64,000 nt of DNA. Origin: Calocera cornea HHB12733 (Eukaryota; Basidiomycota; Dacrymycetes; Dacrymycetales; Dacrymycetaceae). Positions 32,811 through 45,000 of the stretch are shown piece after piece; within the stretch, counting starts at the first letter, position 1; every line of letters starts with the position of its first letter. Location of the stretch: positions 99,441 to 163,440 of the forward strand of contig KV423938.1 of NCBI GenBank assembly GCA_001632435.1, in the 5' to 3' direction. A program made the translations under genes and the position numbers. A model generated the notes under the pieces. The model made no database searches, had not been told where the DNA came from, and saw only the letters and a program-made list of their open reading frames with translations.

Positions 32811-33744
32811 GGTGCTTGGCCGATATACAGTAAGTATTCATCCATCGTAACCCTTGAAGGGAGGCATATATAATGCTCGTAGGTTGCCAGCTCAGGTCAA
32901 GACGCCCAATAGCTTGTACGTTAGAAGTCACATCGTCAAATCCGAGAGATGCCTGGCATTGGCGCAGAAGAAAATGGATAGGCGCCAAATCATCTTCCAG
33001 CTCTCCGGGCGTTGACAATGTCCGTCTATCAACACGTGCCGTAGGGCATCTTCTAGCGTGTGCACCGGAAGATTCTTGCCCGTTCGGCTGAGAAGCATGT
33101 GAGCAGGCTGACAAATTTTTAACCCGTCGGCAGAAACTGCACCCGGACCCTGTCCAGGCATGTTCTTCGTGTCTGACTGACCATGTGCGTTGGAGCCCTA
33201 TGTTCTTTCTCAAAGACAAGCATTATGTGGATTAGATGTCGCACTGACAGTGTCAGCTGAGGCCACGGTGATCGATGGACCGTGTCAATAGCGTAAGCAT
33301 GACGAGTACTAGGTAATTCCGACCTACGCTTCGATGCACAGCCAAAGTGACGGGCATGGACGTGAAACCGTCTTCTGTTGTGCAAGGCGGCGAAAGAGCT
33401 CTCGCGACAAACTACCTCAAAAGGCAATATGGACCATTACAATCGAGTGAAATGGGGGAAAATGACAGAATATACATGTCAACCCCGCAAGCGTCCTTGG
33501 GAGTGGCAGCATGTAAGTACTGGGAAGTTGAATCGCAAGAGGGCATTGTAGCTCGGTTTCGACCACTGGGTACATGCGACAAGCTTTAGATACGGTCATG
33601 CTGGGTTCAGGTGATTGATCTGACGGTGACGTCAGCCTTGCGTACTCCTTTCATGCCGGGGATGCGAGACTTACTGTGTGAGATGGGTCCAGAGGAATCT
33701 TGGGAATGGCCGGTCTTCTTTGGCCAGGGTCTTCATCGGCTCGA
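32811..33744. other. Intergenic with upstream block conserved between array genes
   Basis: Contains the promoter of the first array gene. A block around 33011, GTTGACAATGTCCGTCTATC, is repeated upstream of the second array gene at 35165. Otherwise no gene. Confidence 0.6.
32864..32874 (-). promoter_or_regulatory. TATA box of array gene 1
   Basis: The minus strand reads CATTATATATG, 54-64 bp upstream of the ATG at 32810. Confidence 0.5.
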
Positions 33745-34974
33745 TCAGGCTGCACTTTCCGAATCATCATCCTCCGGTTCGGTCTCAGACTGAGAAAAGG
33801 CTTTGGCCCTCACTATCCCCAGTCTCGAAGCTCTCCGGAGTTTTGAGATCACATCGAGTATGACTGGGAGAAGGACGAACATCGCCAAGGTCTGGCCGAA
33901 CGTCCAGTCATTTTCGCCGTCGGAGACGAGCTCGCGGTTGACCACGATAAGTTCTTCCGTTGCAATGATAAACAACATGATCATCAGCGCATATGGCATT
34001 GCTTGTCCGTAGACTCGACGCATGGGGTTGTGAATACCCAAGTCTCCGAGGAACTTCGTGAGCTTGTCCTTTTGAGCCTGAGATAGGCAGAGCTTGGTGA
34101 CGAGCAACAGAATCACAACAAGGATGATCACCACGACGATATGAATGATCAACCCGGGTAGTGAAAGTAGAAAGCCCACAAGCCCGCTGAAGAGTATTTC
34201 CAACTGCAGGTTGATGTTTGGGCAGATAGCGAGACCAGATATGACCAGGCCGGCTTTGCGGAAGTGGGGGTTTGTTGCCGAGACCTGGTGTCCAAAGACC
34301 CAGTAGTGGATGTCGGAGTTACACCCAGCATTGCCCCCGAAATCGTCGATGTTCGAGAAAACCCAGAGGCCAAATGCTGCCGTGGCTGTGAGGTGCAACG
34401 AGCACAGTATGTAGGGAAGAAGCTGCTTCAGGCTCTTTTGGCCCCATCCGAAGAAGAAGTCCACCGGATCTGCCAAGAATAGCTCGGTGAGGGCGAGCCC
34501 GAGAGCGGTCATGTGACTGATCCAGCTCAGGTTAATGACGATAAGGGCGTGATACAGATCCAGGCCGTATAGCTTGACCTGGATGAAGGCTGAAATGAGG
34601 AGTGCAGCGCCGGTAACTTGCACGGCTAGCCAGGCGCCTCGCACCACTGCCCGGTCTTGTTTCGACGCCGATTCGTATAGGTCCCGAAGATGTTGCTTGG
34701 CCGCTTGAGGATCTCGACGCCAGAGCTCGGTTTGGTGGTGGTATTCGCGTATCGCATCAGCCTCCCCATTGACGCCAAAGTTCTTCACGGTCGTGTGGGT
34801 CATTCCGTACTGGTACAGCGCAACTGCGGCCGGAATGATCGCAAGCAACGCTTGGATGTAGATGGATACGCGGACACCGATGCCTACAGGTACGTCAGTG
34901 GCTGGAGGGATTCACACGTGCGAGACCGTACCGGCGATGTCGGGATTCGCATCAATGGTGCAACTGTTCGACAT
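33745..34974 (-). CDS. Multi-pass membrane protein, tandem family member 2, function unknown
   Basis: Exons on the minus strand are 34974-34932 and 34883-33745, 393 residues. It is the closest relative of member 1. It starts MSNSCTIDANPDIAGIGVRV with the same split Gly codon and a 48-bp intron. Shared long blocks are VQVTGAALLISAFIQVKLYG, HLTATAAFGLWVFSNIDDFG, CNSDIHYWVFGHQVSA, GLVISGLAICP and LFIIATEELIVVN, then ENDWTFGQTLAMFVLLPV. Its distinctive feature is a long hydrophobic stretch (HIVVVIILVVILLLVT) in the middle cytoplasmic region. The tail is short and acidic (EPEDDDSESAA). About eight membrane helices. The similarity includes the 5' flank, so the duplication that made members 1 and 2 carried the promoter. 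Confidence 0.88.
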
Positions 34975-35514
34975 TGCGTAGATAGGGACCTACGAAGAGT
35001 TGTGGAGACAAGAGGTTTTATCGTCTACAGAGTGCCAGATCAGATCGCAAGGATACTGCGTTACAATAGCAAACTAGCGCTGTACTGGTGAAATCCGATA
35101 GGCGCTTGCATGGACTCACAGCGAACGATATTTGGGCGCAAAGTGGTCTTCTAGCTCGCCGGCTGTTGACAATCTCCGTCTATCAACTCTTGCCGCAGAC
35201 CATTAGACAGCACTGGAAACACGTGTTTCTGACTCATTCTGGTAGGAGTCGGAAAGGAAGCGAGTGCACCAGTAACACGGGCTCGAATGACTTGGGAAGT
35301 GCTCAGCCGGACTGACCAGGCTCTCGTGTGACATATGGGTGATGATAGTGATTCGTGAACTATGGATACAGTCGGGTATGGATATATCTGGAGATCCGGA
35401 TTAGGATGCAACAATGATGCGAATGATTCCACGAGGCTTACCAAATACGGGTAAAGGTTCAATAATCTCATGACAATAGCAAGAAGCCGGTTTATCAAGC
35501 AACGGTCTATTCTG
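34975..35514. other. Intergenic with duplicated upstream block
   Basis: Contains the block GTTGACAATCTCCGTCTATC starting at 35165, similar to 33011. It lies about 190 bp upstream of the member 2 ATG. No gene. Confidence 0.6.
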
Positions 35515-36899
35515 CTATGAGCGCTTACTCATTCGCATTGCAGGATTACTCACTTGTGAATGGGTTATCACCCTCGCCTCCTCTGAATCTCGGCTGTCAT
35601 TCCGTTCAACACCGCCACCATTCGTCGTCGCGTCGCTGTTCGAGCGCTCCTTCTCTTGCTTTTCCGTTTCCTCCCGGAGCTTGAGGACCGCCTGCTCCAC
35701 CGCTCCATCCTCCTCTTTCTTCTCCTTCCATAGCTTGTACATCTCCCACGACTTGTCCCACAGCTCCCAAAGTACGGGTATCAGGAGGATCATGACGAGC
35801 GACTGGCCGAACGTCCACTGATTCTCCTCATTGTTTTCGATGAGCGGCCAATTGGTGCTGATCATCTCCTCCGAGTCGAGAATGAACAACAAGACGAAGA
35901 ATGCGTAAATAGTCCCAAGTGCGGTGAGCGTCCTGAGGAAGTGCACCTTCTGGTACTTTGGGGCGATGATGTGCTCCTCGAGGTCGACCTTGTGGCCACC
36001 GAGCCTCCTGAACATGCGGTACGGGAAGAAGATGACGTGCACCGCGTAGATCGCACCGTAGCACAATATAATACTTTCGATGATGAGGTTGAGCAGTGGC
36101 ACCATAGCGACAGAGTGTATGACCAGGCCCGTGATGCGGAAGCCGGGTGCGGTCACGGAGATGGGGTGGCCGAGGATCCAGTACTTGACTTGTGGATTGC
36201 ACACAGCTGCGTCCCAGCCCGCGTGTCCGTAGCTGTTGATGGTGAGGAAGAGCCAGAATCCGTAGCCTCCTAGCGCGCAGAGATACGCTGATGTAGGGAG
36301 GAACGGGTTGGCTGCTTTCATGCCCCCAATGGTCCAGAGGCGGGGTGGCAAAGGATGGCTTAGGAAACGAGGTCTCGGTCGCTTCAAAAATTGCTGGGTG
36401 AGGTATAGGGTGAGAGCGGTAACGTTGTTGAGCCAGCAGAGGTTGAGGACGAGGAGTGCATGGTAGATGTCGAGGGAGTACAGCTGTGCTTGGATGATGG
36501 CCGAGACGAGGAGCGCGACGCCAGTGAGCTGTACGGACATGCGTGACGAGCGCAACTCCTTGCTTTCTGTCTGATCGTCATGCAGGTAGCGTCGTTGCAG
36601 TCGCTTGATGACTTTCTGTAGCGGGATATCGGACTTGAGGAGAAATGCGATCTCGTCCTTTGTTGGATCGACAGCCTCGAGATCATTCGTTGACGGGTTC
36701 AGACCTGTCATCTCGCTCTCGACCGCGAACTTGAAGAGAGCGAGGGAAGCCAGCAGAAAGGCCAATACGGCCTGCACGTAGATCGACACGCGAATGCCGA
36801 CGCCTTCGGAGAAGGGATATCAATCATCGAGATTCACTACAATGAGTCAGATGTGGACGCACCGGCGATCTCAGAGTTGGGCTCAATACGACAATCCAT
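35515..36899 (-). CDS. Multi-pass membrane protein, tandem family member 3, function unknown
   Basis: Exons on the minus strand are 36899-36863 and 36803-35515, 441 residues. The N-terminus is MDCRIEPNSEIAGVGIRV, with the phase-1 intron (59 bp) at the same Gly codon. It is more diverged than members 1 and 2 but keeps VQLTGVALLVSAIIQAQLYS, DIYHALLVLNLCWLNNVTAL, KYWILGHPISVTAPGFRITG, FILDSEEMISTN and NQWTFGQSLVMILLIPV. The C-terminal 90 residues are hydrophilic and highly charged, with a Lys/Glu-rich probable coiled coil (LWKEKKEEDGAVEQAVLKL). Seven or eight membrane helices. Function is unknown. The conserved polar motifs at helix ends suggest a channel, transporter or sensor, but this is inference. 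Confidence 0.87.
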
Positions 36900-37532
36900 C
36901 GTGTCTTGTGGGAGTTTGGATATAGCTCGCCCTCTCTATGATGGGGATGGGGATGGTGATCGAGCAAAGCAGAGATGCATTTTTACGAGTTGGGACGATG
37001 GCAGTATGCAGTACACCGGCTCCAGTGGAGACGATGATTCCCGCATGGCAGATCAGGGATCAATCTATGCTGTGGCGCATGCTTCCGGTGACGTAGATCA
37101 CTGACGGATGACCCGGCACTGGGCCACCGAAGACTTAGCACATTTGGCACTTGTCTTCACCATTTACCTATCAGCATTCCTATATACCTCGTATTGCTCG
37201 GCGTCATCTTGAGAACCTCTGTGCTGGACATTGATTCCGTCCATATGTAGTCCGTGCGTTGTGGTCTGTGCACGTATGCGGTACATGTATAAGGACCGTA
37301 CCTAGCTAGCTAAGCGAGCATCGGCGCAGGCCTGCGTTCATCACTCTGCTCGTCGGCCGTCGTCTCCAAACCGGCTCCCAACCTGGCTGCTATCAACCGC
37401 CCACCGTTCCGAGCCGCAAACGGTTGGAGCCAGTCTACCCCTTCCCCCTCGGACCAACTCTTTCATCACGGGACGGATGCACGGCGTCGGTGGGCAGCAG
37501 TGTAAGACTGATTCAGAGAGTGAGTGTCGCAA
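36900..37532. other. Intergenic region
   Basis: Promoter of array member 3 and 3' flank of member 4. Nothing else supported. Confidence 0.6.
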
Positions 37533-39192
37533 TTATTCCCTGCGCTCTCTTGTCTGGGATCGAGGAGACATTGCCGTGCATTTCGTTGCATCACTGCATC
37601 TTCGGAGGGCACGGGGGCGAGATTGACGTGTTCTCCGGGGCGGGAAGCGCTCGACGGCGTTTCGGATTGGCTGGGTCGGGTCTCGTTGTGTTCTCCAGAG
37701 CGACCTGTGTGTACTGCATGAGCCCAAAATCTGGTGGATGGTTGTGTCTCTGCTGTTGACCGTACCTTCTTCAACTATGGAGATTGTATGTTCCTGTCGG
37801 TGTCCTATCCTCTGGCACAGCGTCGTAATTACATTGAGGCAGATTTTTTGGACCATGGGTATTAGCAGTATCATAGACAGAGTTTGGCCGAAGGTCCAAG
37901 CATCTTCGCCCGCTGTAACCAGCCTCCTATTCGTCGAGATTGTTGTTTCGGTGGTAATGATGAATATGAGAACAAGCCATCCCGTGCAGAGGAAATATCC
38001 AACCAGTAAACTTGCAAAAAAGAATCGCCTCAGGCCATCAGCCTCTCTTCTAACTTGAAGTTGTCTCATGTGACAGGACAGCAGGTACTCTGAAATGTCC
38101 GTCATCCGCGCTCGTGCCCTGGATATGCGTAGCATCCGCTCCATATCTAGCCCATGCAAACGCTGTCTCTGTCCGGCCAGGAAGGACTGCAAGTTTTCAG
38201 AAATCCTGGGGAATGGCTTCTGCATTCCAAGCGCGATGATTGATACACAGATCGAAAAGCTCCAATGAACAATTTGGACAAGTCGAAGGATGGTAGGAAC
38301 AGAGTAGAGGGTGATAGCACTCAAGACAATGACGCAAAAATATACTACCCAAACGCATGAAAACATCAGAAGTATCAGAGGCCACTTTGTGGCTATTTGG
38401 GCACCCGATATAAGACAAGTGTTCAGCAACGGCACCATGGCCAGAGAGTAGACTGCGATAGATACCAGAGCAAGGGGCTCCAGGGTAGCAGGAAAACAAA
38501 AGCCACAAAAACAAAAGCGGGTAAGAGCGTTACACTCTGTCGAATCTTGCCCAAACTCGTCGACTTTGTAGAAGACAAGTAGTCCAAATATGCCAAGTGC
38601 AGTGAGATGCAGAGAGCAAACAGCCAGCCAACGGTAAGGGAGCATGCAATGCAATATGCGGGAGGCAGTCCAATGACCTGATAATCTGGCTCTCCAAGCG
38701 GTTCTGATATCTCGCTTCTCAAGTCGGGCGATCCTGACAGTACCCTGCACAGCTCGAGTGGACATCTCTTCCAGGCTGAGTGCGGTCGTCGCCCAGTTGA
38801 TTGTCCAGCTGAGATTGAGGATGACGAGGGCATGGTACAGAGGCAATCCATAAAGCCCAGCTTGAATAGAACCTGAGAGCAGAATCGCACCACCCATTAC
38901 TTGAAGTCCCACAATGGATTGTTGCATCTCGCCCAGCTCTTCCGTAAGAGGGGGATACGTGATCCACCTAACCCAGCCTGAGTCACGCATTTCGTCTCTC
39001 CTCTGTATTCCCTTCTCACGCTTCAGCCAAGTGGTCGCTGGCACAAAGTACGCAAGCACTGCTTGAATGTAGATGGAAAGACGGATGCCGATTCCTCGTG
39101 AGTGTCAGACAGGCATTATTGAACCACCCAAGAGTGGTAGTGGACCTACCTGCGATATCTGGATTCGCCTGAATGCTACAACTCATAGACAT
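37533..39192 (-). CDS. Multi-pass membrane protein, tandem family member 4, function unknown
   Basis: Exons on the minus strand are 39192-39150 and 39094-37533, 534 residues. It starts MSMSCSIQANPDIAGIGIRL with the family intron (55 bp). Family blocks are LQVMGGAILLSGSIQAGLYG, LYHALVILNLSWTINWATTA, CSLHLTALGIFGLLVFYKVD, FIITTETTISTN and DAWTFGQTLSMILLIP. It has a longer basic cytoplasmic loop than its paralogues (roughly residues 285-345, with RISRARARMTDISEYLLS). The C-terminus is uncertain. Reading straight through gives an Arg-rich tail of about 75 residues. A 36-bp intron at about 37733-37768 would give a shorter, more natural polar tail in another frame. Confidence 0.8.
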
Positions 39193-39924
39193 AGCTGGAG
39201 AGGAGGAGTGTCTGATAACGAGGGCACGTATCGGGGCTGTAACGCAGTACGACGCCGCAGTTATGTCAAATCTTTGGGTGCCCGTTATATCAGTTCCACG
39301 TTGCGCGCGGGTACACAGCCCTCCCCAGTGCAATGCTGGCGATGTGGCACGCGGGAATGCGTCGTTTTGTGTTGATTGCGGTGTTCTGGCATAGGCGGAT
39401 CTCAAAAAACAGTGCACCCCTCCGGGAGTCCTGGCCAACGGAAGAACAGAAAACACAGGCGATCATCCGCCCGTCGCACCCTTACAAACCCGCTTACTCC
39501 GCGAGCCCCGTCAAGCGTTACTGCGGGAAGACAACAACGGACACCGTCAGTAGCGGATATCTAGTCTTCTCCTCGCATCATATGTAATTACTAATGAGCA
39601 CATACTATGATGTCATAGACGGTGAAGTCATGCATAATTCCACGTAGGACTTTGCAACAGCACGCCTGGAACCAGAGACTACCAGACGCCAGTACAACCA
39701 CCGTCCAGGCCAGCCCAAAGAGCCTTCTAGAAGATCTGGATATTTACTTTGACTTTACACTCGAGGCCGGATCAGAGTTCCATGAGCAAATGGGGTGCCT
39801 TGCCGGCACTGAGACTGGATGAACGGGAGTAGGAACGACCCACTGAAGTAGCGTTTGAAACGTCACGGGTACGACAATCCATTCACCGGTCTTTTTATTC
39901 AACCTACATATGGAACACTCTTAT
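39193..39924. other. Intergenic between array gene 4 and esterase C
   Basis: Promoter of array gene 4 and 3' flank of the third esterase. A TGATATAACG element on the minus strand lies near 39280. No gene. Confidence 0.55.
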
Positions 39925-41501
39925 TTACCATATACCATAGTAAGTCGCATATGAGGATGTGCGATTGAGCGTCTTGACTGTACGGGGCATGAGAAAGTGA
40001 ACATGTCTGCTGAAAGGCTCCAACATACCTATTTCCTTCGCGACCTGCCTGGACGCTTGCTCGGAGGGGTGGAGCCCATCGTAGAACAGGAAAGAATCTG
40101 TAGCATTTGTCAGCTGAAGGGACGAATATATGCTCCCTGATAGTCTCGTACCCGGGCTATCGTTCACGAAGTACACGTTGCCGCCCGTCGAATCAGAGTG
40201 CGCATAGTAGCCGGTCACATTGAGCGGAGCAGTGCCATTGAGATACGCCGACGGATTGTTGTACATATCGGTGAACTGCAACGTGTCAGCTTCTTGACCG
40301 AGACTGTTACATCTTGACATACCAAGCCATAGCTGTTGAAGACTGCAGCACTGGCGCCGGGCAGACTGGTAAGCGCCGCCGGAACCTGGAGATCCCATAG
40401 AGCGTTGCCGGACATCACCTGGGTCAGTGGTCAGCAAATCACATACGAGCTCAAGTGCGACAGGTACCAATTCCTGGAGCTGGATGTTGTAGTCGGTCCT
40501 ATTATGTACCACAGGCCAGTAATGGTCGAGCGGATCGGCACCGATCGCATACACCGGCGCCTACCCGAGATCAGTACAGAGTGCGGTCATGCTAGGAGCC
40601 ATGTATACCAGGTTGAGTGGGATCATGTTCTGGAGGAGGAACCTGCGGGCGCCATAGGTGTACATCTGCTGCATCCAGCTGATCGCGCACTCTGTCACGT
40701 TGACGATGGTGACTCCAGCGGTCTGGTTTCCGGTCAGGAGCGAGTTGACGCCGACATCATCTGATCGAGCGATGAGCAATGTACATTGGAGATCGCCGAC
40801 ATATATACACACTGGTTCCAATCCACAGGGAGTAGACGGTGGTCAGAGGGTTAAGAAGGTTGAAGTATGTGCCGCCAAATGAGGGAAGAACCCTGTAACA
40901 TCATCATCAGCACCGCCATATCGATGTATGGACAAGATCGTACCAATCGGCAGTGAACGCTCCAATCTCGTAGTCCTGCACTCCCGGGAAGTACCCGTCG
41001 GTGAAGACCGCGGCGCCCTGCCCAGGCTTGCCAGTAAGGGCGTTTGAGCATGCTGCACCGCTAACCGCGTAATTGTAGCTCTGGTGGTCGGTCAGCCTAG
41101 TCCTGAGGTACAACGTCGATACGTGCCTGGATGTTGCCGTACATCTCGGCATACCGCACCCAGCTAGCACCACCATTTGCCGCGAATGCACCGGGCGGAT
41201 ATACCTCTTGATAGTGCAGCGGTGGGTAGGAGTGGTTTGCGTTGAAGTATGTCACTACGGAAGACAACCTGAGGGAGCTCTCGATGAAAGATCATCGTGG
41301 CAGCTTACAACGGGACTGATCCCTGCTCGCTGCGTTAGCATCCTTGCATATATGACGGTATCAAACTGCTCACGTGTAGCTGTCACCAAACGTAACGAGC
41401 GTCTGGACGGGCAGAGCAGCCTGCGGCAGCTGGGCCGCAGCCTTGCCCGCGAGAGCAGCGACCACGGCGAGAAGGGCACCAGAGAGCGACAGAACAGCCA
41501 T
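39925..41501 (-). CDS. Secreted SGNH/GDSL hydrolase, CE16-like (paralogue C, 11 exons)
   Basis: Exons on the minus strand are 41501-41374, 41322-41309, 41254-41127, 41080-40944, 40892-40813, 40760-40609, 40560-40468, 40418-40323, 40275-40152, 40097-40029 and 39977-39925, 357 residues. A signal peptide ends near KAAA. Block I FGDSYT has Ser41, block II is NYAVSGAACSN, block III WIGTND is formed by splicing, and block V YDGLHPSEQ has Asp324 and His327, so the catalytic set is complete. Six introns match paralogues A and B. Four are extra: one makes a 14-nt exon, one uses a GC donor (41081-41126), and two interrupt the ADW and QEL segments. It probably has the same extracellular deacetylase role. 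Confidence 0.9.
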
Positions 41502-42018
41502 TGTGAGATCCAGCAACAAGGTTTGGCTCTCATACACCCCGCCATTTCCATTGAGGTCGCACTGTTTATGTACCCGGAGATACAGTCGTGCCAGCGCAGG
41601 AGGAGGCAAGCCGGACCGACGAGAATAGCATCGTCTGTTCCTTGTGGAGAACCATTCGGGCAGAATAGAGTATTTGGACTGTTATGCCGAGAAGGAAGCA
41701 GAAGGTTCAGAGAGACGAAGACATCATGAGGGACCAGACGAGAATTGCCGGAACGGTTTGCCTGGATTACTGATGCTGGCAATATGTATGCCGCGTAAAC
41801 CTTGAAAGCGCCGGCGGCAAGGACTGAAGTGGCTACGTCTAAGACCTATTTGGACATCGACAAGCGCGGAGGTTTGTGCACATGTCAACACCGACGCTAT
41901 TACGTGTATGATTGAAACCATGAAGCGAAGCAATGCCAGTATGATTAGCAAGTGTGTAAAGTGGGTATCTGCGCAATAAGTTACATCTGTGTAGCCAACA
42001 TATGATACAATGAGGTTT
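41502..42018. other. Intergenic region
   Basis: Promoter of esterase C and 3' flank of the kinesin gene. No supported gene. Confidence 0.6.
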
Positions 42019-45000
42019 CTATTGTCTGAGCCTCTTCGACGGCCTGCCTCCAGCATGTCCGTTCACAGGGACGTTCTCCCTCCCAGCGGGCGGTCGGGAT
42101 GAGGCGCGAGGAATGTTTCGACTGCTCTTAGATGTCGCGATGGGAACAACATAGTCTTCTGTTGATCGTTCGGCCATGGTTGACGGTAAGGGAACGGAAA
42201 GCGATTTCTGCAATACGGGATCTGGCACAGGAATAACACCGTCGACCTCCACCACCGTCCGAGCAGTGTCGCTCGCTGATTCCGGATCCTTCGCCTCTTG
42301 TCTCTGTCTCCAATCTGCAAGGACTTGCTCGCGTTCGGAAGTGAGTTGCCAGTTCTGTGGGTACCGCCAGCTTTTGCGTTGCGGTGTCTCGCCGGTGGGT
42401 TTGTCCTCCGCTGTCCCGTTTTCGACCATGGTCTTGTTGTGCTTGCGAACGCCAGCCATATGGGATGCATGTGCACCACGGAAGGAATCGGTGAGCTGGT
42501 CGAGCGACGAGGTCTGATAAGAAGTCAGAGAGCAGCTTACGATTACATGAGACAATAGCCGTACCTGGGCACCGATCTGTTCATATTCCTGCTCCTCAAT
42601 ACCCCAAGCCTCCTCGCGCTTCCGCTTCAGGCCGCGGTAGGTATCACGAACGTTCGACTCGAGCGCATCGGTAGCCTTGATCCTAGCGTTCTTGCTCTCT
42701 TCGACACGACGATGAGCCTCGAGGAATGCAGTATTGAGCGCTTTGAAACGTGTGTCAACGGTGACCTGCTGGCTGTCCACCATGCCCGATACGTCAGTAG
42801 AGACTTGCAAGAGCGCGCTTGAAGCTGTCGACGATACAGAAGTGACAACCTGTAACGTAATGAGCCAAGTTCTCGCCGGTCAAACGAAGGCGACGTACCC
42901 GAATTGTCTCGTCCCGCATCTTTGTACCCTGCCTCTCCCAATCCTGCGACGTCTGCACTATCGCGCCAGTCCGCTCGATCCGCTCGGACAGCTTATCGTT
43001 CACGGACTGCACGTCCTCTGCGTCCTGAGCAGCAGCATCTGCCGTCTCCTGACCGAACTGAGCGAGCACGTCTGACAGCCCTTGGTCACATCGTTGCCGA
43101 TACTGAGCGAGCTGATGCTCCAGCTCCTTGTGGTGCTCGTCTTGTTGCCGGAGGAGAAGAGTCTTGAGCGAAGTAACCTGCCGCTGCAGTCGTTGTTCCT
43201 GTGTATCGATCAGCCAACTAATAATATCCGATCACGGACCGAAGCTGCTCACCCTAGCCGCAGACACCTGCAACAGTGCCTCGATCGTCTTTCCCAAGCT
43301 CCTCTTCTCCTCCTCCGCGTAGGACGCCGTCTGCTTAGCGACCCCGCTAAGCATGCCAAACACGCGGTCGACGGTGCTCTGGACCTCCATCAGGCTCCGG
43401 TCGAGCAGCTCGCTCATCTGGCCGTTCTTGGCGTGCACTTCGTCCCGCAGCGTCCGCAGGCAGAGCTTGACATCCTCCCGCACTGCCTCGCCGTCTAGTG
43501 CAACAGTGGCGACCATCGCGGCGGAGGCGTCGTTCGTGTGCTCTTCCTGTGTGCGGATGGTGGTGATGTAGTTGGACAACGCATCGATCCGTGCGTCAAT
43601 GAAGTTGTTTTGCTCAGCGAGCGCCTGCAGTTCATCAGTACCCATTTCCCGTGTTGCCTACCAGCACACGCACCTCAGCCTGCCTTTGCTGCAACCCCCC
43701 GACCATCTCCCTAAGCACCTTGACGGCCTCCCCATGCCCCCCAACAAAGCCGTCCACAGCCCCCTCCGCCCTTCCCAGCTCGTCCTCCAGCCTACTCGCA
43801 TGCTTGACGACCGTCTTGCGATTATGGCCAATAGCCTTCTGCTTCCTGTCGATCTTTGCAAACAGGCCGTTCACGTCGTCCAGCCCTTCCTGCAGGACAG
43901 AGTGCAGCTGCGTCGCTACGCCGTGCACGCGTGCCTCGCCCGACTGGTAGGCTTCGCGCACTGCCATCTCTTCCTGCAGCGAGAGAAGCAGGCGGGAGAG
44001 CTCGGCTTCCTTCTCCCGTAAGTCCCGCTCGTCCTGCGCAATCTGCGCTCGGGCATCTTTGATCTACCCAGGCGTCAGCATTTACACGTCTTGCAGAACG
44101 ACAAAAACCGAACCTCGCCATCCCGCCTACTGAGCAGCACCAAGCTCTCATTAAACTCCGTTTGGAGCGCCTTGAGCTGCACATCAAGCTCCATGACCCT
44201 CCTGGTAGCCTCAACATGCGCCGTCCGCTTGACCTCGCTCTCCCTCGACAGCTCCTCCCACGTCTCGTTGCTGACCCAGACACCGTCCTTCTCCCTTGCG
44301 GCCAGCAAGTCCGCTTTCAGCCGCTCGAGCTCGACGTTGTACTCCTTGATGAGCTGCGCTTTGGACATCCGCTGGTTGATCTCCGGCCGGTTGCGGATCG
44401 CCTTGGCGGTGAGGGCGTAGTCGAGCGTCGACAGAGTTTCCTCGAGGTTCGCCTTGGCGGGGGAGACAGTGGCAATGAGCGTCGTCTTGGTGCGCCCGCC
44501 GAGTGAGTCTTGCAGCAGTCGCGTGAGCTTCGATTCCCTATAGGGCACGTGGGAGGAGCCTTCGACAAGGGCGTTTATGACGCGGCCCAGGGTGAGCAGG
44601 CTCTGGTTGATCATCCCCGCCTCGCGCGCGCGCTTGTCCGCAGCCCCGCTCCGACCGATGTTCTCGCTCCCCGCTAGGTCGACGAGGTTCAGCTTGCCCA
44701 CACGGAGCAGCTCGTTGTCGCTCGCGGTTGTTACGCCGAGCTTGGACGGCGCGGGCGAGGTGGAGTGCACTGTGATTGTGAATACTGAATGTGATCGTCT
44801 GCTCTTCATCAGCAGCCTGCATAGACGGAATGTGGCAAAACGTACGAAGAATGATCGTTGAACTTTGTTGCTGCCACCTGTCTCTGCCTGCTGCCCCTCA
44901 ACAGCAGCTTCATCGCGTCCCTCTCATCCTTGATCGCAACCTCCTCCAAGCCCTGTATGACGCACCCCTTCTTCGCTCCATCCTCGAAGATCCTCAGGCC

